From contig JAUXDR010000081.1 of the NCBI GenBank assembly GCA_030618205.1, forward strand, positions 1 through 5,783: a stretch of 5,783 nucleotides of DNA. Direction: 5' to 3'. The notes under the pieces were generated by a model. The model made no database searches. It saw nothing but the letters and a program-made list of their open reading frames with translations, and was not told the DNA's origin. Numbering within the stretch: the stretch's first letter is position 1; each line of letters opens with the position of its first letter. Made by a program: the position numbers and the translations under genes. Positions 1 through 5,640 of this stretch are shown here, piece after piece. Source of the DNA: Deltaproteobacteria bacterium. Its GTDB lineage: Bacteria > Desulfobacterota > Dissulfuribacteria > Dissulfuribacterales > UBA3076.

Positions 1-2
1 TC

Positions 3-248
3 GAACAGGATCGAAGCCTTTCAGACAATTCCATGAAGGAGCTTCGGCGGTATCTGAGTGAATTTTCATCATACTGTCAGGGGAAGAACATCTATTTCGC
101 TGATGAACTGACACCGGCATTTATGAAAACCTATGCCTCAACCAGTGGAGAGCGTCCATTCCCCAAAATTCAACAAAGCAAACAGGAAATCCTCTCCCTC
201 CTCCCTGGAAAATCCATTTGCCGCATCGAACGACCTAGAGTACACTAA
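3..248 (+). pseudogene. Tyrosine recombinase/integrase remnant, N-terminal core-binding domain only
   Basis: The frame is open from the left edge and reads LSDNSMKELRRYLSEFSSYC, then a stretch around DELTPAFMKTYAS. This resembles the N-terminal SAM-like (core-binding) domain of phage-type tyrosine recombinases: an 'S..S...L...L..F..yc' helix followed by a 'di.p..l..Y' helix. In the family this domain grips DNA at the attachment site, and a catalytic domain with the R-H-R-Y residues follows. Here the resemblance ends near base 155 and the frame runs about 30 more residues of unrelated sequence to a stop. No catalytic domain follows; the next gene is an antitoxin. An ATG at 33 exists but lies inside the conserved helix, so it is probably an internal methionine, the true start being left of the window. 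I infer a 3'-truncated, dead integrase marking an old insertion. The match is by eye over roughly 50 residues, so the family call is moderate. Confidence 0.5.
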
Positions 249-256
249 GTTGTACA
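239..256. promoter_or_regulatory. Probable YefM-type operator: paired TGTACA hexamers 12 bp apart
   Basis: The sequence has AGTACA at 239-244 (one mismatch to TGTACA) and a perfect palindromic TGTACA at 251-256. The two hexamers are exactly 12 bp apart centre to centre, and together they form an interrupted inverted repeat (GTACA, 6 bp, TGTAC at 240-255). The E. coli yefM-yoeB operator is known to contain two palindromes with TGTACA cores at a 12-bp centre-to-centre distance overlapping the promoter. The gene 40 bp downstream encodes a Phd/YefM-family antitoxin. I infer this is where the antitoxin, alone or with the toxin, represses its own operon. Confidence 0.6.
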
Positions 257-278
257 TCCAGCTCTAAACTTCTTAATT
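250..278 (+). promoter_or_regulatory. Possible promoter of the antitoxin-toxin operon, overlapping the operator
   Basis: TTGTAC at 250-255 could be a -35 box (4 of 6 to TTGACA). Seventeen bases later, TTAATT at 273-278 is a poor -10 (3 of 6). The placement, with the -35 embedded in the right-hand TGTACA hexamer, suits autorepression, but the -10 is weak and the call depends largely on context. Confidence 0.3.
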
Positions 279-295
279 CCATAGGAGCCGAACAA

Positions 296-520
296 ATGCA
301 GGAAATCAATGTCGCAGAATTGAGAAAACATACAAAAGCCTGTTTTGACGCGGTGGAACAGGGAGATGTGTTTCGTGTTTACCGTAAGGGCCGGCCTGTT
401 GCCGATATTGTACCTGTTCCCAAATCAGAGTCGGCCTGGAAAAAGGCAATACCCCGTTTGACTATTCCAGGGGTATCAATCAGCAGAGAAATTCTGAAGG
501 ATCGATCGGAAGCTGATTAG
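296..520 (+). CDS. Phd/YefM-family antitoxin of a type II toxin-antitoxin pair
   Basis: This 74-residue protein is the size of a Phd/YefM antitoxin and has its layout. The N-terminal half reads M-QEINVAELRKH, a helix with F17-D18-A19-V20-E21-Q22-G23, then VYRKGRPVADIVPV at about 28-41. This is the beta-alpha-alpha-beta DNA-binding and dimerisation fold, with the family hallmark 'rkGrPvA.ivP'. The polar tail after residue 45 is the usual flexible toxin-wrapping segment. The role is to neutralise the PIN toxin encoded immediately downstream and to repress the shared promoter. The ATG is supported by an AGGAG ribosome-binding site at 283-287, eight bases upstream. The stop overlaps the toxin start by one base, giving translational coupling, as expected for such pairs. 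The TGTACA pair 40 bp upstream is the likely binding site. I am sure of the family; I do not assign a numbered gene name. Confidence 0.92.
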   Translation: MQEINVAELRKHTKACFDAVEQGDVFRVYRKGRPVADIVPVPKSESAWKKAIPRLTIPGVSISREILKDRSEAD

Positions 521-933
521 TGAAGGTTTTTTTTGACACATCCGCCTTTGCCAAGCGCTATATAGAGGAACCCGGCAGCGATGAGGTGGCCCGGATCTGT
601 CTCCAGGCTGATCAATTGGTCCTGAGCATCATCTGTCTCCCGGAATTGTTATCCACTCTGAACCGCCTGGTCCGGGAGAAGAAACTTCAGCCCGGAGAGT
701 ATCAAGAAACAAAAGACCTGATAGCGGTCGATCTGAGAGACATAAATGTATGCAACTTGACGCCGGAGGTTATCAGCTTGACGATTCAGTGTCTTGAGAA
801 GGCCACGTTGCGGGCCATGGATGCCATCCATCTTGCCTGTGCCCTTGTCACAGAACCCGATCTTTTTGTCTCTTCTGATCAGCGGCAGATTACAGCAGCC
901 CGAAGAGTGGGGCTGAAGGCTGTGGAAGTATAG
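520..933 (+). CDS. vapC: PIN-domain ribonuclease toxin (VapC type)
   Basis: The 137-residue product has a complete PIN domain. Acidic residues that bind the catalytic metal are at the expected places: D6 in VFFDTSAFAKRY, E42 in CLPELLSTLNRL, D101 in LRAMDAIHLACAL and D120 in FVSSDQRQ. VapC toxins are Mg2+/Mn2+-dependent RNases that typically cut initiator tRNA or the sarcin-ricin loop of 23S rRNA; the target cannot be read from the sequence. The start is a GTG at 520 that shares its G with the antitoxin stop (TAGTG), with GGAAG at 508-512 as ribosome-binding site. All four acidic residues are intact, so the toxin looks active rather than decayed. The partner is Phd/YefM-like rather than VapB-like in the strict AbrB sense, a known mix-and-match. 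Confidence in the PIN family and pairing is high. Confidence 0.93.
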   Translation: MKVFFDTSAFAKRYIEEPGSDEVARICLQADQLVLSIICLPELLSTLNRLVREKKLQPGEYQETKDLIAVDLRDINVCNLTPEVISLTIQCLEKATLRAMDAIHLACALVTEPDLFVSSDQRQITAARRVGLKAVEV

Positions 934-944
934 TTCTTTGCGCC

Positions 945-967
945 TTCGCGGTTCAATTTACCGTGAA
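945..967 (+). terminator. Hairpin after the toxin gene, possible weak terminator
   Basis: TTCGCGGT at 945-952 pairs with ACCGTGAA at 960-967: eight base pairs including one G-U, closing a seven-base loop. It begins 12 bp after the toxin stop, where a terminator would be expected. No run of T follows on either strand, so it is not a classical Rho-independent terminator; it may only stabilise the 3' end or be a relic. Confidence 0.3.
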
Positions 968-1088
968 AATACCTCGTAGTGGTAAAAGAAACATACAAAG
1001 GCTAATCGCTTAGTTTAGATAATAGGAATGGCGAGTCCAACTGCCGGAAGGGGATGCATGTGTCAAGTTTTGACGGGGATTTAATGCA

Positions 1089-2240
1089 ATGAAAGATTTA
1101 ATTCTGATGGGCGAAAGTTCAACCATAGAATTCAAAACCGAGGATGCCCACAATGACAGTATCGCAAAAGAAGTAGTGGCCTTTGCCAATTTTCTCGGAG
1201 GCAAGGTGCTCGTGGGTGTCGGCGATGACGGCACGGTCCTTGGAGTGAGCGACCGAAAAATTGAGCAGCGGATTGTACAGATATGTCGCAATAATATAAT
1301 CCCTTCCTTAATCCCTCAGGTGGAATTTGCAGAGGTCGAAGGGAAAACCATCTTGGTTGTCGGCATCCCAAAAGGATCCAATAAGCCTTACAAGGTGAGG
1401 ACAACGGGTAAGTTTTACATCAGGGCCGGATCTTCCTCGATTGAGCCCACCAATGAGGAATTGGTCAGACTTTTTCAAAACGGGGAATTGATTCACTATG
1501 AGATCAAACCTGTTAATGGCGCTTCGGTCAACGACCTGAACAGGGGCTATTTGAATCAATATCTGCGGGAGTTTCGCCGGATTGATGAAAGTTTTGAGAC
1601 AGAAGAAGAATTCTTGCAGGCCCTGCATAATCTTAATCTATTGAGCAGGATAAATGGTGAGTATGTGCCTACTATTGCGGGTATGATTCTGTTTGGTAAT
1701 GACCCCAAAAAGTTTCTTCCTCAGAGCATTGCACAGACCGTCTGTTTTAGAGGAGAAGACGAGTCAAGCGATATCATTGAAATGAAAGAATTCTCCGGAT
1801 CGGTGACCGAGGTCATGGAGGGGCTGCTCCGTTTTGCTGAGCGCAATTCCAGAACCGAAGTAGATTTTCAAGCCGGCATCAAGAGAAAAGATCTGGAACA
1901 ATATCCTGCCACAATTCTACGGGAATTGATTGCCAATGCCATCGCCCACCGGGATTATTCCGTATGGGGGGCATGTAACCGGCTTTATATTTTTGTCGAC
2001 CGGCTGGAGATGCGAAGCCCGGGCAGACTTCCCAATACCATGACCATTGAAGGCATGAAGATGGGTGTTTCCTATCATCGCAACCCAATTATTATGCAGA
2101 CACTTAAAGATTACGGCTATGTCGAAAAGATCGGACGCGGCATTATAAGATGCAATCGGAAACTGCGAGACTTTGAACGTAGAGAACTGGAGATCCTGGA
2201 TCTAGGAGCAGAAATCCGGGTTGTTCTTTATAGTGAATAA
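1089..2240 (+). CDS. AlbA_2 (Schlafen-like) domain protein with GHKL-type ATP-binding domain
   Basis: The 383-residue protein has two recognisable parts. Residues about 7-120 form an AlbA_2/Schlafen-type domain: GESSTIEFK (E14, F15, K16), then AFANFLGGKVLVGVGDDGTVLGV at 31-53 and FYIRAGSS, the sequence signature of this putative nucleic-acid-binding fold. The C-terminal half carries a GHKL-like ATP-binding region as in COG2865 'predicted transcriptional regulator' proteins: RELIANAIAHRDYS (E279, N283, H287, R288, D289), SPGRLPN (310-316) and KIGRGI (347-352). COG2865 relatives commonly end in a winged helix; this one stops about 30 residues after GRGI, so that part is absent or reduced. The start is the ATG at 1089 with GGGGA at 1075-1079 nine bases upstream; an in-frame stop at 1071 excludes a longer form. 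The precise activity is unknown. Family members occur in defence and mobile islands and some have been proposed as regulators. It lies 155 bp downstream of the toxin, so co-transcription is uncertain. Confidence 0.88.
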   Translation: MKDLILMGESSTIEFKTEDAHNDSIAKEVVAFANFLGGKVLVGVGDDGTVLGVSDRKIEQRIVQICRNNIIPSLIPQVEFAEVEGKTILVVGIPKGSNKPYKVRTTGKFYIRAGSSSIEPTNEELVRLFQNGELIHYEIKPVNGASVNDLNRGYLNQYLREFRRIDESFETEEEFLQALHNLNLLSRINGEYVPTIAGMILFGNDPKKFLPQSIAQTVCFRGEDESSDIIEMKEFSGSVTEVMEGLLRFAERNSRTEVDFQAGIKRKDLEQYPATILRELIANAIAHRDYSVWGACNRLYIFVDRLEMRSPGRLPNTMTIEGMKMGVSYHRNPIIMQTLKDYGYVEKIGRGIIRCNRKLRDFERRELEILDLGAEIRVVLYSE

Positions 2241-2426
2241 TGATTGGCATCCGGTCATTTGTCTGACTTGCAAGCTCGTTTGAGTCCGTGGTGATGATAG
2301 TTAGGTTGATGAAAGAATTATGATGCCCATCGAAAAGCATGAGGTGAAGTCAGGGTTGCAGCAGCAAATCATTAGAGGCAGCTATGTGTGCCCCAGCCGG
2401 GTCCTGGAGAGAGTCTCTTAGCTCTT
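2241..2426. other. Convergent intergenic gap without a clear gene or terminator
   Basis: Plus-strand and minus-strand genes end head-on at either side. I looked for a bidirectional terminator and found only short pairings (CTTGCAAG near 2270 and CCAG/CTGG around 2393-2407), neither followed by a T run. The right half contains a 33-codon open frame, listed separately. Nothing else can be supported. Confidence 0.5.
2320..2421 (+). CDS. Doubtful small ORF, 33 residues, unrecognised
   Basis: An open frame starts at tandem ATG codons (2320 and 2323), includes the stretches KHEVKSGLQQQIIRG and CPSRVLERVS, and stops at TAG 2419-2421, five bases before the convergent gene ends. The composition looks protein-like, with an amphipathic first half, but there is only a faint AGG upstream and no family that I recognise. 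It could be a real small protein, the fragment of a lost gene or chance. The ten-codon frame before it (ATG at 2293) ends in TGA at 2321, overlapping this ATG in an ATGA arrangement. Confidence 0.2.
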   Translation: MMPIEKHEVKSGLQQQIIRGSYVCPSRVLERVS

Positions 2427-4001
2427 CTATCTTTCTATCCCGATGTTAAAACTCAATATCTCTTTTCCCTCAAGTATGTGTTTTTGCGGTGTGCATAACT
2501 CACCCACTCTGGTTGTGGGATCAAATATAACTATATAGCCATGGCTGACTCTTTCAGGTAGAAGATACTTTTCCGCGAGCTGCTCCAATGCTTCGTCAAC
2601 GGTTCCTCGATACCTCTTCACCTTTGTCTCTATGATATATTTGTTACTCTTGTAGATGAGCATGATATCCATGATTCCAAGTCCTGTCCTGCTTTCGTAA
2701 TATAACTCACCCGTTCCTTCAGAGACAAACTGATAAAGCCATGCCGTGAGCTGAAACTTGCCTGTTACCTCCATTGGTCTGTTTGTAGAATAAAACGCGG
2801 CCGCGCCTATCTGAGCGATGTATTTTTCAAAATCAATCAATATCCTCTCCATGTTAAGACTTCCATCGGGCAGATAATAACGCACAAAGGATACATCAAC
2901 TTTTCCTGCAACATCCCGGAAAAAGGTCATCGTGAACCTTTTCTTATAGATAGGGTTGCTCACCCTAATATTTTTTCCTTCCGCCTTGATCAAACCATGT
3001 GTCAAAAGAAGGGACTGCTCCTCATCGCCAGGGATGTATTCAACGCCGTTAAAAACAATGTTTACAAAAGTCTCTTTGTATTGTTTGGCCTTTTCAGTGA
3101 TATTATCAAAATGGCTGTTTTCTTCGTACAGAAGAATGTCTGTGGCTTTTTCCACATCGTCTGCTGTAATTGGATCGGTAGTCTCAGGTTTTATATCAAC
3201 TGTTAGGATGGTGCCAAGACGGTTTACCAGCCAAGGCTGGCCGGCTGTCTCATCAAATACTTTTTTTACTGCATCTTCAGTAAAGGGCTGGTTGGTTTCC
3301 TCTGTATACTGGCTATAGAGGTCATGGACGTTCTTTAGAGTGAAAGGCGGAAGTTTTACCTGGTCGGCAATATTGAAAGGGGAGACACCGCCAACGATTA
3401 GCTTGGTTATGTTACGGATGCCCACCAGTCCCACGGAGTAAAGAGCTTTATCGGTCTGCTTTTTGTATCTTTGATAAAGCTCTCTTAAGGTTGTCAGAAA
3501 ATTCTCCAATTCGTCTATGGGGATGCCATCAAACTCGTCTATGAAGATGACAATTTTCTTGAATTCAATTATACGGTTTAATTCCTCAAATAGTTCACGA
3601 AAACAGATATGATCGGTCAGGTTATGGGAATCTAAGTACGCTCTTATAGCATCCAGTTTCGGGCAGTTTACAGCATTCAATCTGTTTGTCAGTTGGTTGT
3701 ATATATCTTTTTGAATTAATTGATAAAATCTTTTTGACTGGAGGTTTTTATAATCCTGAAAACTGAGAAGGATAGCCATGTATGTCTGATCTTTTTCAAG
3801 CTCAGAGGAAAGACATTCAAAAAAAGTAGTCTTGCCGCTCTGTCTGGGAGCAAATATGGAGAAGTACCTTCCCAGGTCAACCATGGTTTTAATATCCTGG
3901 TGTTTTGTATTAACCACATTCTCCAACTCAACATGGTATGACATTCTGGGATCAACTACCCCTGAGTCTTCAAACATCCGTTTTGGTTTTTTATAATTCA
4001 T
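2427..4001 (-). CDS. AAA_35-like P-loop ATPase with C-terminal PD-(D/E)XK nuclease-like domain
   Basis: The 524-residue protein opens with about 45 residues typical of this family, then a Walker A loop RYFSIFAPRQSGKTTF (G56, K57, T58) and a Walker B strand KIVIFIDEFDGIP (D155, E156). Further landmarks are VGLVGIRNI at 190-198, VSPFNIAD at 206-213 and AGQPWLVNRL at 253-262, which match AAA_35-type ATPases ('RYFsiyaPRQtGKTT', 'SPFN', 'GqP.L'). The C-terminal third contains a PD-(D/E)XK-like signature: D445 in GLGIMDIML, then 12 residues to E458-T-K460 in YIIETKVKR, followed by a conserved helix. The likely role is an ATP-driven machine coupled to a nuclease-like domain; the substrate is unknown, and the nuclease motif may be structural. 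The start at 4001 is the ATG before NYKKPKRMFEDSG; its ribosome-binding site is weak (GCGGA). It is encoded 147 bp downstream of a second ATPase-nuclease gene on the same strand. It looks intact and appears more AT-rich than its neighbours, which would fit separate acquisition. Confidence 0.85.
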   Translation of the reverse strand: MNYKKPKRMFEDSGVVDPRMSYHVELENVVNTKHQDIKTMVDLGRYFSIFAPRQSGKTTFFECLSSELEKDQTYMAILLSFQDYKNLQSKRFYQLIQKDIYNQLTNRLNAVNCPKLDAIRAYLDSHNLTDHICFRELFEELNRIIEFKKIVIFIDEFDGIPIDELENFLTTLRELYQRYKKQTDKALYSVGLVGIRNITKLIVGGVSPFNIADQVKLPPFTLKNVHDLYSQYTEETNQPFTEDAVKKVFDETAGQPWLVNRLGTILTVDIKPETTDPITADDVEKATDILLYEENSHFDNITEKAKQYKETFVNIVFNGVEYIPGDEEQSLLLTHGLIKAEGKNIRVSNPIYKKRFTMTFFRDVAGKVDVSFVRYYLPDGSLNMERILIDFEKYIAQIGAAAFYSTNRPMEVTGKFQLTAWLYQFVSEGTGELYYESRTGLGIMDIMLIYKSNKYIIETKVKRYRGTVDEALEQLAEKYLLPERVSHGYIVIFDPTTRVGELCTPQKHILEGKEILSFNIGIER

Positions 4002-4148
4002 TTTTCCGCTCGTTTTTCTTTAAAGCTCTGGCTTTTGCTATCAATTGATTTGTGATTTTTGTATAAAATCTCAGGGTTTTTCAGTAGAGCTATAATCTGT
4101 TGAAATCAACGATATCTTTGCGCTATGTCCATAGTTAGAATTGCTGGC

Positions 4149-5411
4149 TTAAAGCACCATGAGCAGCCTGTCATAACCGACCAGATATTCACCAGGCCCC
4201 TTCCTCAGAAAAATCCCTGTCTGACTAACTACCTGCAATATGGGAAATTTCCCATCCACAGCCTTGCGGAATCTTCTGAGTTGAGGTGAAAATTTTGCAT
4301 CCGTCAGTTTGGCTTCAATCGCCAAAACAGGTTTTTCGTTCAGGGTGAGTATGAAATCGATCTCCTTCTTATCGTATGTTCTCACAAAATGAAGCTTCAC
4401 TTCCGGCCAACCCCGATCATTAAGACTGGTTACAAACCAGTATAATGCACTTGCAATCATATTTTCAAACCGGTTGCTTTCGCTGTCGGCAAAAGTCCAA
4501 TCCAGAAAATACCATTTGGGCTCTTTCCGGAGAGTGCGATGCAGTTTTCCTGTATACGGCCGAAGTGGCCAAACCAGATAAAGCCTGCGTAATGCTTCAA
4601 GCCAGTTTTTTACAGTAGAATGGTTGGCTTCAATATCCTCTCCCAAACTTCGAAGGGAAAGGGGCGACCCCACCCGGCCGGGAAGCAATTCCACCAGATG
4701 AGAAACCCTGTCGAGTTCCCGAATACCGGACAGGTCACGCAGATCCTCTCTTACCAGAAGGGTTATATAATCCCTGTGCCATTTTCGAGACCGCTTTTCA
4801 GACCCGGAAATAAGTGGGGCAGGAAAAGGTCCAAACCTGTAGTAGGACTCCGCCAGCTCTTTTGAAACGGATGGAGATTCGGCGAGCTTGGCATCGAAGG
4901 TCTTCGCCATATTTCTCCAGTCGCCGTCTTCGTAGAGCCAGGATGAAGGCGTATCATTAATGTTGCCGGCCCATTCCCTCAGCGAGAAAGGAAATAGATG
5001 AGCCATAGTGTAACGCCCTACAAGAGAATCTCCGCTTTTTCGGAAAAGGTCAAGACGGGCGCTGCCTGTCACAATGATTCTGATCAGATGCTGATATTCA
5101 TCGTAGATGCCTTTAATGATATTTTTCCAGCGGGTTACCTTGTGGATTTCGTCAAGTACTACATAAGGTTTTTCAATTCGTAGCCGCGATGCCTCTTTGA
5201 CAAAAAAATCCGGATCCTTCCGATATCTGCTCCTGACTTTTTCAATGTCCCAGTTATAATATAGAGACGAACAACCTTTTTCTTCCAAAAACTTGCGGGC
5301 CAACGAGGTCTTCCCGCACTGGCGCGGACCGGCAATGAAAAGCATGCTGTTGCCTAGCCACTCATCCGAAAAGGCAAAATCGGCAATCTTTCTTTCTTTA
5401 AAAACGGACAT
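4149..5411 (-). CDS. AAA_14 ATPase with DUF4143 (PD-(D/E)XK-like) C-terminal domain
   Basis: With the ATG at 5411 the product is 420 residues. Walker A is IAGPRQCGKTSLA (G33, K34, T35), Walker B is YVVLDEIHK (D87, E88), sensor 1 is IIVTGSARLDLF (T115-S117), and SLVGRY at 129-134 carries an arginine-finger-like R133, all as in AAA_14. A small middle domain follows (YYRFGPFPAPL, 190-200), then a winged-helix-like segment about 250-282. The DUF4143 end has E316 (RFENMIA), D352 (EIDFIL) and E366-A-K368 (AIEAKLT), the full PD-(D/E)XK residue set. Longer starts are rejected: TTG at 5450 lies exactly in the -35 box of a promoter, and the in-frame ATG at 5423 has no ribosome-binding site. ATG 5411 has GGAG (5421-5418) six bases before it. 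Members are common in bacteria and archaea; their function is unsettled, with DNA-processing or defence roles suggested. Confidence 0.9.
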   Translation of the reverse strand: MSVFKERKIADFAFSDEWLGNSMLFIAGPRQCGKTSLARKFLEEKGCSSLYYNWDIEKVRSRYRKDPDFFVKEASRLRIEKPYVVLDEIHKVTRWKNIIKGIYDEYQHLIRIIVTGSARLDLFRKSGDSLVGRYTMAHLFPFSLREWAGNINDTPSSWLYEDGDWRNMAKTFDAKLAESPSVSKELAESYYRFGPFPAPLISGSEKRSRKWHRDYITLLVREDLRDLSGIRELDRVSHLVELLPGRVGSPLSLRSLGEDIEANHSTVKNWLEALRRLYLVWPLRPYTGKLHRTLRKEPKWYFLDWTFADSESNRFENMIASALYWFVTSLNDRGWPEVKLHFVRTYDKKEIDFILTLNEKPVLAIEAKLTDAKFSPQLRRFRKAVDGKFPILQVVSQTGIFLRKGPGEYLVGYDRLLMVL

Positions 5412-5421
5412 TATGCTCTCC

Positions 5422-5450
5422 ATTTTACGCAAAATATGGATAGAGGTCAA
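5422..5450 (-). promoter_or_regulatory. Near-consensus sigma-70 promoter for the AAA_14/DUF4143 gene
   Basis: Read on the minus strand: TTGACC (5450-5445, 5 of 6 to TTGACA), a 17-bp spacer, and TAAAAT (5427-5422, 5 of 6 to TATAAT). Spacing is optimal. A start site about 6-7 bases downstream (5416-5415) would leave only 4-5 bases before ATG 5411, so the transcript would be nearly leaderless and the GGAG site would fall upstream of it. Either leaderless expression or a second, upstream promoter would resolve this. Confidence 0.6.
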
Positions 5451-5460
5451 GCCAATTTTA

Positions 5461-5478
5461 AACCCAGAACCCAGAACC
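5461..5478 (+). repeat. Short tandem repeat, 7-bp unit AACCCAG, about 2.6 copies
   Basis: AACCCAG occurs at 5461-5467 and 5468-5474, followed by AACC at 5475-5478. It lies ten bases upstream of the minus-strand promoter. The last unit runs into a hairpin, listed separately. Short repeats of this kind occur dispersed in intergenic DNA of some environmental proteobacteria; no second copy is visible in this window. Confidence 0.7.
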
Positions 5479-5496
5479 TTTGAGCCCGTGAAGGTT
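5475..5496. repeat. Inverted repeat (hairpin) next to the AACCCAG repeat
   Basis: AACCTT at 5475-5480 and AAGGTT at 5491-5496 are perfect six-base complements around a ten-base loop (TGAGCCCGTG). It lies in the divergent gap between the AAA_14 gene and the gene at 5641. Without a T run it is not a terminator; it could be a protein-binding site or part of a dispersed repeat. Confidence 0.45.
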
Positions 5497-5567
5497 ACGT
5501 GACAGGTTAGATCCTGATACCCCCGCCATACTTTTCTTGGACAATATCCGTTTCATGCGTTAAGTTT

Positions 5568-5594
5568 TTGCTAGAATTGAAGAATGACTATACT
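5568..5594 (+). promoter_or_regulatory. Possible promoter of the gene starting at 5641
   Basis: A -10-like TATACT at 5589-5594 (5 of 6) is preceded, after a 15-bp spacer, by TTGCTA at 5568-5573 (4 of 6). The spacer is short. Transcription would begin near 5601, leaving about 40 bases of leader before the ATG. This is moderate support. Confidence 0.4.
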
Positions 5595-5640
5595 GCAAAA
5601 AGTCTGAAGCATGATTGAAGGGGAAGAGGTGTAAAATATA

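Noticed and set aside
649..831. Open frame of 60 codons on the minus strand within the toxin gene
   Set aside because: It lies wholly inside the PIN toxin, whose catalytic residues are all conserved in the other frame; there is no family resemblance.
1010..1628. Three overlapping minus-strand open frames (1010-1291, 1132-1404, 1308-1628)
   Set aside because: They are antisense to the AlbA_2 coding sequence, have low-complexity or Pro/Ser/Arg-rich products, and match no family.
2393..2407. CCAG/CTGG hairpin considered as terminator of the convergent genes
   Set aside because: The stem is only four base pairs and no T run follows on either strand.
2956..3318. Plus-strand open frame of 120 codons with hydrophobic stretches
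   Set aside because: It is antisense to the AAA_35-like gene. The hydrophobicity is what is expected from reading a charged coding sequence in reverse, and the real frame has Walker motifs.
4620..5183. Small open frames (4620-4865 +, 4763-4957 -, 4998-5183 +) inside the AAA_14/DUF4143 gene
   Set aside because: All lie within a coding frame that keeps Walker A, Walker B and the DUF4143 residues; none has a ribosome-binding site or recognisable domain.
5412..5450. A longer AAA_14 protein starting at TTG 5450 or ATG 5423
   Set aside because: The TTG coincides with a near-consensus -35 box and ATG 5423 overlaps the -10 box, so neither would be inside the transcript from that promoter; neither has a ribosome-binding site.
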